Positions 30,009 to 38,863 of a stretch of DNA of 60,668 nt are shown in pieces. Position 1 is the first letter of the stretch, and each line of letters starts with the position of its first letter. The stretch lies in the NCBI GenBank assembly GCA_001298555.1, contig LJCW01000307.1, positions 1 to 60,668 of the forward strand, given 5' to 3'. The position numbers and the translations under genes were made by a program. Source of the DNA: Actinobacteria bacterium OV450 (GTDB lineage: Bacteria; Actinomycetota; Actinomycetes; Streptomycetales; Streptomycetaceae). The notes under the pieces were generated by a model, which had not been told where the DNA came from, made no database searches, and saw only the letters and a program-made list of their open reading frames with translations.

Positions 30009-31667
30009 GTGGGTGTGACTCGCAAGAGTTTTTGGCGGAGGCTGGCGGATTTTACGGGGCTCAAGGGTTTCCGGTCTGGCGGCTGGGATGGCAGGCAGCC
30101 CAACATGTGGGCGCCGAGTCATCCACTGTCTCAGTTCGTCTCGACGAGCACGCCGGACAGGGAACGCATCGAGAACGACTTTGAGAGCTACGTTCTCAAC
30201 GCCTACAAGAAGAGCGGCCCGGTCTTCGCGTGCATGCAGGCTCGGCAGATGGCGTTCTCCGAGGCGCGGTTCATTTTCCGCCGGTTCGACAAGGGCCGAC
30301 CGGGCGAAGTGTTCAGTACCCCTGAACTGGACCTGCTGAAGAACCCGTGGCCTGGTGGCACTACAGGTGAGTTGCTGGCCCGTATGGAGCAGGACGCCTC
30401 CCTAGCGGGCAACTTCTTCGCGACTGTCGCCGACGACAACGGCAACCTTGGGCGTGCGGCACGCGGGAAGAGGCGCATCGTTCGCCTGCGACCCGACTGG
30501 GTGGAGATCGTTATCGGCTCCAACTCCGGTGACCCGAACGCCGCTGATGCCCGCGTGCTGCACTACATCTACACCCCCCGGAACGCGAGCATCCTGGGCG
30601 GCTCAACAGGCTCCCCGATAGCACCGCCAGTGCTGTTGATGCCCGACGAGGTGTGTCACTTCAGTCCTGTGCCGGATCCGGCGAACAAGTTCCGCGGCAT
30701 GTCGTGGCTTACACCGATCGTCGATGAGATCGAAGCCGACACGCTTGCGGTCGTCCATAAGAAGGCGTTCTTCGAGAACAGTGCGGTACCAAACTTTGCC
30801 GTGTCGTTCGACAAAGACACCAGTGAGGATGCTTTCGACGAGTTCGTCAACTCGTTCGAGGGAAACCATAAGGGTGCATGGAACGCGTACAAGACGCTGT
30901 TCTTGATGGGCGGTGCCGATCTTAAGCCGTTGTCGATGGACTTTCGTCAACTGGAGTTCAGTCAGACGGTAGGCAAGGGTGAGTCGCGTATCGCCGCGGC
31001 GGCCGGCGTCCCCTCCTCGTGGGTCGGCTTCTCGGAGGGTATGCAGGGAAGTTCGCTGAACTCTGGCAACTACGCGGCCAGTCGACGGCGTTTCGCGGAC
31101 TGCACCATACGTCCCCTGTGGCGTATGGCGGCTGCCAGCCTTGCCGTTCTCGTTGAGGTTCCGAGTAACGCGGAGCTTTGGTACGACGAGCATGACATTG
31201 CGTTCCTGCGTGAGGACGCTACGGATCGCGCCGAGATCATGCGTATCAACCTGAATGCGGTTGATGCCGGGATCAAGGCCGGTTTCGAGTCAGAGGCTGT
31301 GGTCCAGGCGGTCCGGGACAACGATATTGCGAAGCTGATCGGCGCCCATACAGGGTTGGTGTCGGTGCAGATGCAGGCGCCGCAGACAGACCAGGCGAAC
31401 GAGCGGACGCAAGAGGAAGCGAACATTCGCAGCGTGGAAGCGTCGGTCATTACGGCGTTGTCTGCTGCCGGGTTCGAGCTTGCGTCGATCGTTGCCGCGC
31501 TGGATTCCGGCGACTGGGCGAACCTCAAGGTCGACCCGGTTCGGCAACGGCAGCAGGAGGCGGCTGCAACGCAGCAGGAACGTTCCGCTTCCGCGCAGCC
31601 CGACAAGCCCCCGCCGGATAAGCCGGCTGTTCCACCCGCATCCAACGACAAGCCGAAGGGCGGTTGA
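30009..31667 (+). CDS. HK97-type portal protein
   Basis: 552 residues from GTG 30009, favoured over GTG 30000 because gaggtga then lies at ribosome-site distance. Characteristic regions: KSGPVFACMQARQMAFSEAR, EQDASLAGNFFATVADD, DEVCHFSPVP, MSWLTPIVDEIEADTLA, and VGKGESRIAAAAGVPSSWVG. The C-terminus is Gln/Pro/Lys-rich. It forms the dodecameric DNA entry vertex. Length is normal for the family. Confidence 0.9.
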   Translation: MGVTRKSFWRRLADFTGLKGFRSGGWDGRQPNMWAPSHPLSQFVSTSTPDRERIENDFESYVLNAYKKSGPVFACMQARQMAFSEARFIFRRFDKGRPGEVFSTPELDLLKNPWPGGTTGELLARMEQDASLAGNFFATVADDNGNLGRAARGKRRIVRLRPDWVEIVIGSNSGDPNAADARVLHYIYTPRNASILGGSTGSPIAPPVLLMPDEVCHFSPVPDPANKFRGMSWLTPIVDEIEADTLAVVHKKAFFENSAVPNFAVSFDKDTSEDAFDEFVNSFEGNHKGAWNAYKTLFLMGGADLKPLSMDFRQLEFSQTVGKGESRIAAAAGVPSSWVGFSEGMQGSSLNSGNYAASRRRFADCTIRPLWRMAAASLAVLVEVPSNAELWYDEHDIAFLREDATDRAEIMRINLNAVDAGIKAGFESEAVVQAVRDNDIAKLIGAHTGLVSVQMQAPQTDQANERTQEEANIRSVEASVITALSAAGFELASIVAALDSGDWANLKVDPVRQRQQEAAATQQERSASAQPDKPPPDKPAVPPASNDKPKGG

Positions 31668-31670
31668 GTC

Positions 31671-32390
31671 ATGCATAAGAAGTCGCTTACTGGCGTCGAG
31701 TTCAAGGATGCGGGGAACGGCGAGGTCGAGGCCGTGTTCGCCACTCTCGGCGTGAAGGACCATGACGGAGACGTCACGCTCAAGGGCGCTTTCGAGAACG
31801 GCGCCGAGTGCCGGATCTCCGACTGGAATCACACAAGCTGGGGTGGCGCGAAGCCCGTCGGTAAGGGGTGTCTTTTCGAGGAGGGCGACAAGGTCGTCTT
31901 TCGGGGCGAGTTCTTCAATACGCAGGCCGCCCAGGAGGTTCGCGAAGTCATCAAGGGACTTGGTGACTTGTGTGAGTACAGCTACGGGTTCGATGTTGTC
32001 GAGTCGGAGCCGGGTGAGCACAGGGGCGAGAAGGTTCGCTTCCTGAAGAAGATGAAGGTGCACGAGGTGTCGCCCGTCCTCCTGGGCGCAGGTGTCGGCA
32101 CCGGCACGCGGTCCGTGAAGGACGGCGAGCAGTCAACGCTTGTGGAGGCGGTTGAGGCCGCCGCCGCGGTTATTGAGCGCGCGGAACGAGTTGAGGCTCT
32201 TCGCGCCGAAAAGGGGCTTCCTATGACGGAAGCGGCCCGGAAGAGCCTTGAGGGGCTTGAGGGTCCGCTGGTCCGGCTGAAGACGCTCCTTGCGAAGGAA
32301 GAAGAGTCCATCGAGGCGAGTGACGAGATGCAGCGAATATACCTGCGCAGCCTCGCCGACAAGTTCCGTGAGGAGCACGGCAATGCCTAA
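31671..32390 (+). CDS. HK97-type prohead protease
   Basis: 239 residues. DHDGDVTLKGAFENG and DWNHTSWGGAKPVGKG provide the catalytic histidine region. LCEYSYGFDVVE contains the serine, and KMKVHEVSPVLLGAG the conserved VSPV strand. The C-terminal ~70 residues are a charged helical tail, typical of scaffold-like extensions. It trims the capsid delta domain during maturation. Overlaps the capsid start by 8 bp. Confidence 0.9.
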   Translation: MHKKSLTGVEFKDAGNGEVEAVFATLGVKDHDGDVTLKGAFENGAECRISDWNHTSWGGAKPVGKGCLFEEGDKVVFRGEFFNTQAAQEVREVIKGLGDLCEYSYGFDVVESEPGEHRGEKVRFLKKMKVHEVSPVLLGAGVGTGTRSVKDGEQSTLVEAVEAAAAVIERAERVEALRAEKGLPMTEAARKSLEGLEGPLVRLKTLLAKEEESIEASDEMQRIYLRSLADKFREEHGNA

Positions 32391-33636
32391 GACTGACGAT
32401 GTGAACTTCGAGTTTCCCGCGCTGCGGGACGCTCGCGCAAAGTACGGGGCGGCGCAGAAGCGTCTCGCCGAAGTCTTCCAAGAGGCCGGTTCGGAGATGG
32501 ACTTCACCAAGGTGAAGTGCATTTCTGGTTCGGTGGCTGAGAAGATCGCCGAAGTCCGCAAGATGAACGATGAGCTTCCCGACCTTAAGAAGTCGGTTGA
32601 CGACTACATGGCTCTCGCTCGCGCGGCGGCCACCGCTAAGGAGTCTGGCTCCGTCGAGTCTGGTGACGGCGCCCGCGGCGGGACGAAGCAGCGGAAGCCG
32701 TTCGACCTGGGCGAGGATGTTTTCCAGGCCGCCATCAAGGCGGCCGGCTACCGCCCCGGCCAGGGCATCGGCGCTGTCAAGCACATCGATGTTGAGCTGA
32801 AGACTCTGTTCGAGCGGGGTGCCGGTTGGGACCCGGAGGACACGCGTACGGGCCACCTTGAGCTGACCGCGCTTCGGCCGGCGCCCCACGTCGTGGACTT
32901 CATTCCGCAGACGACGACGTCGCAGTCGACGGTCGTCTACATGGAAGAGACGACGTTCACGAACAACGCCGCTGAGGTCACTGAAGGCAGCACGTTCGGT
33001 GAAGCCGCGCTGGCTCTGACGGAGCGTACCTCTGAGGTTCGCAAGATTGCGGTCTGGCTGCCGTTCACGGACGAGCAGGTGGAGGACGAGCCGCGAGCCC
33101 GCGACTACATCAACAACCGGCTGCGCTACATGCTCGCGAACCGGCTTGACCTTCAGGTGCTGACCGGCAACGGCACGGCGCCGAACCTGAAGGGCACGGA
33201 GAACGTGTCCAGCATCAACACGCAGGCTCTGGGCACCGACTCGGTGCCGGACGCGATTTACAAGGGCATGCGGCAGATCCGTGACACCGGTTTCGCCGAG
33301 CCCAACGTTGTCTTCATCCGTCCCTCGAAGTGGGAGGGTGTCCGGCTCCTGAAGACCGCTGACGGCCAGTACATCTGGGGCCACCCGAGCATTCCCGGTA
33401 TCGAGACGATCTGGGGTGTCCGTGTCGTCCAGACGACCGTTCCGACCGCTACGAAGGCGATCATCGGTGACTACGCGAACTACGCCGAGCTGGCCGTGCG
33501 CCGCGGCGTCGATGTCCAGATGACGAACAGCCACAGCAGCGACTTCATCAACGGCAAGCAGGCCATCCGTATGGACCTGCGTGCCGCGCTGCTCCACTAC
33601 CGGCCGACCGCGTTCACGGTGGTCACCGGTCTCTGA
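32383..33636 (+). CDS. HK97-fold major capsid protein
   Basis: 417 residues from ATG 32383. The first ~100 residues are a charged coiled-coil delta/scaffold segment (RAKYGAAQKRLAEVFQEAGS, KKSVDDYMALARAAATAKE). The mature HK97 fold follows: HVVDFIPQTTTSQSTVVY, EVRKIAVWLPFTDEQVED, DLQVLTGNGTAPNLKG, GVRVVQTTVPT and a C-terminal FINGKQAIRMDLRAALLHYR. It assembles the icosahedral head and is the most highly expressed structural gene. Confidence 0.93.
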   Translation: MPKTDDVNFEFPALRDARAKYGAAQKRLAEVFQEAGSEMDFTKVKCISGSVAEKIAEVRKMNDELPDLKKSVDDYMALARAAATAKESGSVESGDGARGGTKQRKPFDLGEDVFQAAIKAAGYRPGQGIGAVKHIDVELKTLFERGAGWDPEDTRTGHLELTALRPAPHVVDFIPQTTTSQSTVVYMEETTFTNNAAEVTEGSTFGEAALALTERTSEVRKIAVWLPFTDEQVEDEPRARDYINNRLRYMLANRLDLQVLTGNGTAPNLKGTENVSSINTQALGTDSVPDAIYKGMRQIRDTGFAEPNVVFIRPSKWEGVRLLKTADGQYIWGHPSIPGIETIWGVRVVQTTVPTATKAIIGDYANYAELAVRRGVDVQMTNSHSSDFINGKQAIRMDLRAALLHYRPTAFTVVTGL

Positions 33637-33682
33637 GCTGCAGCCTGACCCGGGCCTCCATGCTCCGGTGTAGGGCTGCTCT

Positions 33683-33731
33683 GCCGTGGGGCCGGATGTT
33701 CGGGCGCTGCCGCCCTGACCCGCCCCACGGC
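33683..33731 (+). terminator. Post-capsid hairpin (attenuator-like)
   Basis: gccgtgggg (33683-33691) pairs with ccccacggc (33723-33731), with an inner gggcg/cgccc stem at 33702-33715. No T-run. The 141-bp gap after the capsid gene otherwise has no coding potential, so this may reduce read-through or stabilise capsid mRNA. Confidence 0.55.
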
Positions 33732-33777
33732 CCCCTTCTAGGGCCAGCGTGGTCCGCCATCCCAAAGAGGAGACGTC

Positions 33778-34335
33778 ATGGCATATCAGAACTCTTCCGG
33801 TCGTTCCCGGATTCTCAGTGAGTCGCTGGGGTCGCCGGCCCTCGGCACCACTACGGCAGTACACGCCGCGGTCACGGACAACGGGTCGCAGCAGGTTGTG
33901 ACCACCGGTATCACCGATCCTGTGGTGCCGCGGAATGTCACGGCAACGGCGGGTGGCACCGCGGGGGACATCAAGGCGATTCAGGTGGTTGTGGCTGGTA
34001 CCAACGTGTACGGCGAGGCGATCACTGAGACGCTGCCGGCCTTCACGGTGGATACCGCTGGCACGGTGGTGGGCTCGAAGGCTTTCGCCACGGTCACTTC
34101 GATCACCATCCCCGCGCACGACGGCACCGGCGCCACTACGGCGATCGGTACGGGCGCGAAGCTGGGCCTGCCGGTGAAGCTGACCCGGAACACGGTTGTG
34201 TACGCCTTCCTGGGCGGTGTGCGTGAGAGTACGGCGCCGACTGTCGCGGTGTCTTCTTCGGCGGTCGAGTCGAACACCGTGTCGCTGAACAGCGCTCTGG
34301 ACGGTTCAGCGGTCGTCGTCGACTACTACAAGTAA
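33778..34335 (+). CDS. Head-proximal structural/decoration-like protein
   Basis: 185 residues after a good ribosome site (aaagaggag). Ala/Thr/Val-rich and beta-structured throughout (AVHAAVTDNGSQQVVTTGIT, IKAIQVVVAGTNVYGEAITE, NTVVYAFLGGVRES), like capsid decoration or head fibre subunits. Position between capsid and connectors agrees. No diagnostic motif. Confidence 0.65.
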   Translation: MAYQNSSGRSRILSESLGSPALGTTTAVHAAVTDNGSQQVVTTGITDPVVPRNVTATAGGTAGDIKAIQVVVAGTNVYGEAITETLPAFTVDTAGTVVGSKAFATVTSITIPAHDGTGATTAIGTGAKLGLPVKLTRNTVVYAFLGGVRESTAPTVAVSSSAVESNTVSLNSALDGSAVVVDYYK

Positions 34336-34493
34336 GGGGTAGGCGATGGCCAACAGCATTAACTCCGGGGTGGGCAACACTTTTACGGTGTATGCCTCGG
34401 CCGCTCGTACGGCGACCCCGGACACTCAAGAGTTCGAGTTGTGAATCGCCCCGGGTTTGATGGAGACATCGAAGACCCGGAAGGATGCCGTTC

Positions 34494-34811
34494 ATGGCTG
34501 CTCCCCGTAAGTATCCTGATGAACTGCGTGAGCGAGCGACGCGTCTGGCGGTCGAGGCCCGTAAGGACCCGATCGGCCGGGCCGGTGCGATCAAGCGGAT
34601 CGCCGACCAGCTCGATGTGCACCCCGAGGCCCTGCGGGGGTGGGTCAAGCGGGCCGAGACCGACGAAGGCACTGTGCCCGGGACCACCAGCGCGGAGGCG
34701 GCCCGGATCTCGGAGCTGGAGCGGGAGGTGAAGGAACTGCGGCGGGCGAACGCGATACTGAAGTCCGCGTCGGCTTTCTTCGCCGCGGAGCTGGACCGTC
34801 CACTGCGATGA
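34494..34811 (+). CDS. IS3-family transposase OrfA
   Basis: 105 residues; ATG 34494 is preferred to ATG 34485 because cggaagg then sits at proper distance. RKYPDELRERATRLAVEARK and AIKRIADQLDVHPEALRGWV form the HTH that binds the IS ends; SELEREVKELRRANAILKSA is the leucine-zipper tail. Its TGA overlaps the orfB ATG (ATGA at 34808-34811). Confidence 0.9.
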   Translation: MAAPRKYPDELRERATRLAVEARKDPIGRAGAIKRIADQLDVHPEALRGWVKRAETDEGTVPGTTSAEAARISELEREVKELRRANAILKSASAFFAAELDRPLR

Positions 34812-35728
34812 AGGTCGCCTACATCGACCAGCACAAGAACCTGTTCGGCGTCCAGCCGATCTGCGACGTCCTCGCCGAGACCGACGCGCCGATCGCGCCG
34901 AGCACCTACTACGCGGCCTCAGGTCGCCCGCCTTCGGCCCGCAGCCTGCGCGACGAACACCTCACTGAGGAGATACGCCGGGTCCACGAGGCCAACTACA
35001 GCATCTACGGCGCCCGCAAGGTACACGCCGCCCTGGTGCGTGAGGGAATCGAGGTGGCCCGCTGCACGGTCGAACGCCTCATGCGCCAGGCCGGCCTTCA
35101 CGGCGTGATCCGGGCCAAGAGCCCCCGCACCACCCGACCCGCCCCCGAGACGAACCGTCCCGCCGACCTGGTCAAGCGGCGGTTCACCGCTACCGCGCCG
35201 AACCAGCTGTGGGTCGCCGACATCACCTACATCAAGACGTTCTCCGGCTGGGTCTACGCCGCCTTCGTCATCGACGTCTTCTCCCGCATGGTCGTCGGCT
35301 GGCAGGTCGCCACCAGCCTCTACACCGACCTCGCCCTCGACGCACTCGAGATGGCGATCTGGCGCCGCCGGCACACTAGCGTCAACCTCACCGGCCTCAC
35401 CCACCACTCGGACCGCGGAGTCCAATACCGAGCTCTGCGCTACACCGAACGCCTCGCCGAGGAAGCCGCCGTCGCCTCGGTCGGCTCCAAAGGCGATTCG
35501 TACGATAACGCTCTCGCCGAAGCGTTCAACAGCCTGTTCAAGGCGGAACTGATCCGCAACAAGGGCCCCTGGACCGGCGTCAACGACGTCGAGATCGCCG
35601 TCGCCGAGTACATCGACTGGTTCAACCACCGCCGCCTCCACGGCGAACTCGGACACATCACCCCCGCCGAACACGAAGCCGCCCACTACGCAGACGAACC
35701 CCCTACGTCACTCCAGAAAACCAGCTAA
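34808..35728 (+). CDS. IS3-family transposase OrfB (DDE integrase catalytic domain)
   Basis: 306 residues from ATG 34808; the frame is also open upstream to allow OrfAB fusion by -1 frameshift. The catalytic triad is visible: LWVADITYIKTF (first D), GLTHHSDRGVQYRAL (second D), and DNALAEAFNSLFKAEL (E). The N-terminus (VAYIDQHKNLFGVQPICDVL, YGARKVHAALVREG) is the HTH_21-type region. No classical A6G slippery run precedes the overlap, so translational coupling may replace frameshifting here. Confidence 0.92.
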   Translation: MKVAYIDQHKNLFGVQPICDVLAETDAPIAPSTYYAASGRPPSARSLRDEHLTEEIRRVHEANYSIYGARKVHAALVREGIEVARCTVERLMRQAGLHGVIRAKSPRTTRPAPETNRPADLVKRRFTATAPNQLWVADITYIKTFSGWVYAAFVIDVFSRMVVGWQVATSLYTDLALDALEMAIWRRRHTSVNLTGLTHHSDRGVQYRALRYTERLAEEAAVASVGSKGDSYDNALAEAFNSLFKAELIRNKGPWTGVNDVEIAVAEYIDWFNHRRLHGELGHITPAEHEAAHYADEPPTSLQKTS

Positions 35729-36051
35729 CTCACCCTCCACGAAACCCGGGGCTTGACATTGCCGAAGGGCGTGCGTGTTGGCCATTTCGTCATCGACGTG
35801 ACGGCGGTGACGTCGAGCCCCTCGGTTGTCTTCACTGTGTCTGGCGTGGACCGGGCGTCCGGCCAGATTTACACGCTGCTTGCTTCAGCCGCTGTCACCG
35901 GCACGGGCACCACCGTGCTGCGTATCGACTCTGCCTTGACGGGCTCGGCGAACCTGATCGCGAAGGACACGCTGCCTCCGGTGATCCGGGTGACCGCCAC
36001 ACACGGCAACTCTAATTCGATCACCTATTCCGTCGGTGCGGCGGTGATGTG

Positions 36052-36471
36052 ATGGCCCACAACTTCAAAGTTCATTCTTCGCTGCGGAACACGTTGTGTG
36101 ACACGCTTGTAGATCTTGCCGACTATGGTCCTGGGGCAGGCGTTGTCAAGATCTACGATGGGACGCAACCTGCTACGGCCGATACGGCTGTAACCACGCA
36201 GACCCTGCTGTGTACGGTCACCCTCAATATTCCCGCTTTTGGTGCTGCCTCGAATGGTTCTGCGGCGATCACCGTAGGCCCTGCGCCTAGCGGTGTTGCT
36301 GTGGCTACTGGCACCGCAACTTGGTTTCGGATGGCGCCAGATGGTGGTGCCGGCCTGCAGATCTGTGACGGCAGTGTGGGTACGTCCGGCGCAGATCTGA
36401 ACCTCACGACTACGTCGATCGTGGCGTCCCAAACGGTTCAGATCACTTCGGGCTCCATCTCGGTGCCCTGA
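36052..36471 (+). CDS. Structural/connector-region hypothetical protein
   Basis: 139 residues from ATG 36052, overlapping the previous stop (TGATG). Beta-rich with GVVKIYDGTQPATADTAVTT and TWFRMAPDGGAGLQICDGSV, a pattern frequent in phage 'virion-associated' proteins near head-tail connectors. Function unproven. Confidence 0.65.
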   Translation: MAHNFKVHSSLRNTLCDTLVDLADYGPGAGVVKIYDGTQPATADTAVTTQTLLCTVTLNIPAFGAASNGSAAITVGPAPSGVAVATGTATWFRMAPDGGAGLQICDGSVGTSGADLNLTTTSIVASQTVQITSGSISVP

Positions 36472-36486
36472 ACGGGGGGGCAAGTC

Positions 36487-36927
36487 ATGGCGCTCGACGC
36501 TTCGCTCACCATTTCATCCTCTCTCAGCGGCAATACCATCCCTGTCACCGTGAACTCCCCCGGCTTGAACAACCATTTCACGGTGTTCTCGTCGTCGTCG
36601 CGTACAGGGTCCCCGGATGATCAGGAACTGGAGTTGCCTCGCGGCGCACGGACCGGCCTGTTCATCGTGGACATCACGGCCGCGACAGGCAGCCCGCTGG
36701 TCGTGTTCCGGGTTCGAGGCGTGGACCGGACGTCGGGCAAGGCTTACACGCTGCTCACCTCGTCGCTCATCACCGCTACGGGTACGACACTTCTCCGTGT
36801 CAACTCGGGTTTGGCGGCTGGCACCAACACGGCCAAGGACACGCTGCCTCCGGTGATCCGCATATCTGCGGCGCACGACAATTCCGATCCCATCACCTAC
36901 TCGGTGTCTGGGTTCGTGACAGGCTAG
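36487..36927 (+). CDS. Virion structural protein, intact paralogue of the IS-split gene
   Basis: 146 residues after a g-rich ribosome region. FTVFSSSSRTGSPDDQELEL, GLFIVDITAATGSPLVVFRV and LPPVIRISAAHDNSDPITYS correspond block by block to the interrupted gene's protein. Beta-sandwich-like. Likely a surface-exposed decoration or fibre subunit. It may compensate for the damaged copy. Confidence 0.7.
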   Translation: MALDASLTISSSLSGNTIPVTVNSPGLNNHFTVFSSSSRTGSPDDQELELPRGARTGLFIVDITAATGSPLVVFRVRGVDRTSGKAYTLLTSSLITATGTTLLRVNSGLAAGTNTAKDTLPPVIRISAAHDNSDPITYSVSGFVTG

Positions 36928-36937
36928 GAGGTGGGTT

Positions 36938-37549
36938 ATGGCCCTTGGTGACAACTATGCGACGTTGGCCGAGCTTAAAACGCGCCTCAGCATCGAAGAC
37001 ACCAACGATGACACCACGCTGACTCAGGCCTTGGCTGCGGCGTCGCGTGCTATCGAAAAGAGCTGCCGTCGGCAGTTCAACAAGGCTGGTTCGGTGACGG
37101 CACGCTCGTTCAGCCCGGTCACGACCTACTACGCAGCGGTCAACGACATGTGGACCACAACGGGACTCATCGTGAAGACCGATGATGACGACGATGGAAC
37201 GTTCGAAACGACTTGGACGTCTGGCGTGGACTACGAACTGCGCCCCTTGGACGGTGTGCGGGACGGACTTCCCGGCTGGCCGTACTGGCAGATCATCGCC
37301 GTGGGCGTAAAGGACTTCCCCTTCCTCCGGCGGGCGGCTTTGCAAGTCTCCGCCGATTGGGGTTGGGCTGCCGTGCCAGCGCCGGTCAAGGAAGCCTGCC
37401 TGATCCTGGCCGAGGAAATCTGGAAGACGAAAGACGCTCCGTTCGGGGTGGCCGGGTTCGGCGAGTTTGGATCGATTCGCGTCCGTGCCAACCCGAAGGT
37501 TGCTGCGCTCCTAGCGGATTACAGGCTCAAGGCGGTGCGTGTGAGGTGA
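36938..37549 (+). CDS. Head-tail connector protein (gp6-like)
   Basis: 203 residues. NYATLAELKTRLSIEDTNDD, ALAAASRAIEKSCRRQF and APVKEACLILAEEIWKTKDA follow the helical gp6/DnaPack connector layout: N-terminal helix pair, variable loop, C-terminal helix. It bridges portal and tail. Its stop overlaps the next start. Confidence 0.78.
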   Translation: MALGDNYATLAELKTRLSIEDTNDDTTLTQALAAASRAIEKSCRRQFNKAGSVTARSFSPVTTYYAAVNDMWTTTGLIVKTDDDDDGTFETTWTSGVDYELRPLDGVRDGLPGWPYWQIIAVGVKDFPFLRRAALQVSADWGWAAVPAPVKEACLILAEEIWKTKDAPFGVAGFGEFGSIRVRANPKVAALLADYRLKAVRVR

Positions 37550-37962
37550 GTTCCATCGCTGCCATTCGCTCTGGCCTGGCATCTGTTATCAGCGCTGCTA
37601 TACCAGAGCTCCGGGGCTATGACACGGTGCCCGAGGTGGCTAATCTCCCTGCTTTCGTCATAGAACCCGTATCGGCCGACTATCTCCTGTCGATGAGCCT
37701 TGACACGACATGGTTCCTAGACGTTTTTGTTCTGGTCGCCCGATCCGACTCTGGGCGCGGTCAAACCAAGCTAGACGCCTACGTGAACGGATACGGCACC
37801 AAGTCGATCCGTCAGGCCGTCTTCAACAATCCGTCGCTAGGACTGTCCGATACGGATGCCACGATCACCGGCATGCGCGGCTACGGCGGCTCACACGAAA
37901 GTAACGGCCTGCAGCACATAGGGGCCATCCTCAGAGTGTCCGTGACTACTGGCACGGCGTAG
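37546..37962 (+). CDS. Tail terminator/tail completion-like protein
   Basis: 138 residues from GTG 37546, overlapping the connector stop. IAAIRSGLASVISAAIPELR, FVIEPVSADYLLSMSLDTTW and DVFVLVARSDSGRGQTKLDA match the alpha-beta tail terminator (gpU/gp17-like) pattern seen at this position. Sets the end of the tail tube. Confidence 0.65.
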   Translation: MSSIAAIRSGLASVISAAIPELRGYDTVPEVANLPAFVIEPVSADYLLSMSLDTTWFLDVFVLVARSDSGRGQTKLDAYVNGYGTKSIRQAVFNNPSLGLSDTDATITGMRGYGGSHESNGLQHIGAILRVSVTTGTA

Positions 37963-37975
37963 GAAAGGAATTGTC

Positions 37976-38317
37976 ATGGCAGCACTCTCGACACAGAACT
38001 TGAGCTACACGACCGGCGCCGGCCCCACTTTCGGAGCGGCGGCAACAGCCAACGACTGTGAGGCTCCCTCTCGCCCCGGCCAGATGTACGTGCACTTCAA
38101 GAACACAAACGCTGCGACCAGGACGGTCACCGTGACTGTTCCGGGTGACAACGCTTACGGGGCGGCCAATCCCGACCCGTCGTACACGCTTGCAGCCGAC
38201 ACAGGCGAGTTGCTCATCCCGCTTCACCCTTCCTACATGAACTCAAGCGGACGCGTGGACATCGCGCTGTCAGCGGCAACCAACGTGACCGTGGCTGTCG
38301 TCAAGCTCCCCTCTTGA
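37976..38317 (+). CDS. Hypothetical structural protein (113 aa)
   Basis: Beta-rich, no charged helices (MYVHFKNTNAATRTVTVTVP, RVDIALSAATNVTVAVVKLP). Resembles small beta-sandwich minor virion proteins. Followed by a strong terminator before the tail tube gene. Confidence 0.65.
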   Translation: MAALSTQNLSYTTGAGPTFGAAATANDCEAPSRPGQMYVHFKNTNAATRTVTVTVPGDNAYGAANPDPSYTLAADTGELLIPLHPSYMNSSGRVDIALSAATNVTVAVVKLPS

Positions 38318-38346
38318 GTCTTCGGAGTTCCGCACAACTCCTTCTG

Positions 38347-38374
38347 AACCCCGCCTCTTTCGGCGGGGTTTTTT
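38347..38374 (+). terminator. Rho-independent terminator before tail tube gene
   Basis: aaccccgcc (38347-38355) pairs with ggcggggtt (38362-38370) around tctttc, followed by tttt. Separates head/connector from tail transcripts. Confidence 0.88.
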
Positions 38375-38440
38375 CATGCCCAAAAGCGCAACCGTCGGCA
38401 CGCGCACAGGCGAGGCCGCGAGATAGAAGGAGTTAGCGCG

Positions 38441-38857
38441 ATGGCTAAGTTTGTGATCAGGAATCCGCGTATCGAGGTCAGCGGCATCGACTTCAGCGAC
38501 CACGTCTCTTCTGTCGAAGTCAACCTGTCCAAGGACAGCGTCGACACGACCAACTTCTCCGGCTCTGGGCGTGAGGCTACGCACGGCCTGAAGAGCGAGA
38601 AGATTACAGTAACGTTTCAGCAGGACTTTGCAGCCTCCTCTGTCGACGCCACGCTGTGGCCTCTCTACAACAACGAGACTGAGTTCACGGTGAAGGTCCG
38701 CCCCACGGGATCGTCTATCTCGGCGACCAACCCGGAGTACGTGGCTTCCTGCATCCTGCTTGAGTACAGCCCGCTGTCCGGTAAGGCGGGAGACCTTTCG
38801 GACACGAGCGTCACGTTTCCCGTTCAGCGAGGAACCCTCGCCCGGAACACTTCCTGA
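38441..38857 (+). CDS. Major tail tube protein-like
   Basis: 138 residues. VIRNPRIEVSGIDFSDHVSS, TTNFSGSGREATHGLKSEKI and GDLSDTSVTFPVQRGTLARN fit the single-domain beta-barrel tube proteins of actinophages, with the Ser/Gly loop used for stacking. Preceded by its own terminator-separated leader, as expected for a highly expressed gene. Confidence 0.7.
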   Translation: MAKFVIRNPRIEVSGIDFSDHVSSVEVNLSKDSVDTTNFSGSGREATHGLKSEKITVTFQQDFAASSVDATLWPLYNNETEFTVKVRPTGSSISATNPEYVASCILLEYSPLSGKAGDLSDTSVTFPVQRGTLARNTS

Positions 38858-38863
38858 CGTCCC

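Larger units (their letters stand above)
34442..35758 (+). mobile_element. IS3-family insertion sequence, 1317 bp
   Basis: Imperfect terminal inverted repeats share TG, then GCCCCGGGTTT, then TGGAG over the outer 24 bases (left 34442-34465; right ends at 35758). A 3-bp target duplication TTG flanks it (34439-34441 and 35759-35761). It encodes the usual two overlapping frames, an HTH orfA and a DDE orfB. All features are intact, so the element is potentially active and its insertion may be recent. Confidence 0.93.
34346..36052 (+). pseudogene. Structural protein gene split by IS3-family element
   Basis: ATG 34346 encodes 32 residues ending DTQEFEL, where IS sequence introduces an immediate TGA (34442-34444). 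Coding resumes at 35759 (LPKGVRVGHFVIDVTAVTSS ... TLPPVIRVTATHGNSNS). Removing the IS and one copy of the TTG duplication gives an uninterrupted ~129-residue protein. It aligns along its length with the intact product of 36487-36927: QEFELPKGVRVGHF corresponds to QELELPRGARTGLF, and TLPPVIR occurs in both. Probably a head fibre or decoration subunit; disruption may alter virion assembly. Confidence 0.9.

Noticed and set aside
32221..34119. 632-codon leftward open frame opposite the capsid gene
   Set aside because: His/Arg-rich antisense shadow; the rightward frame is a clear HK97 capsid protein.
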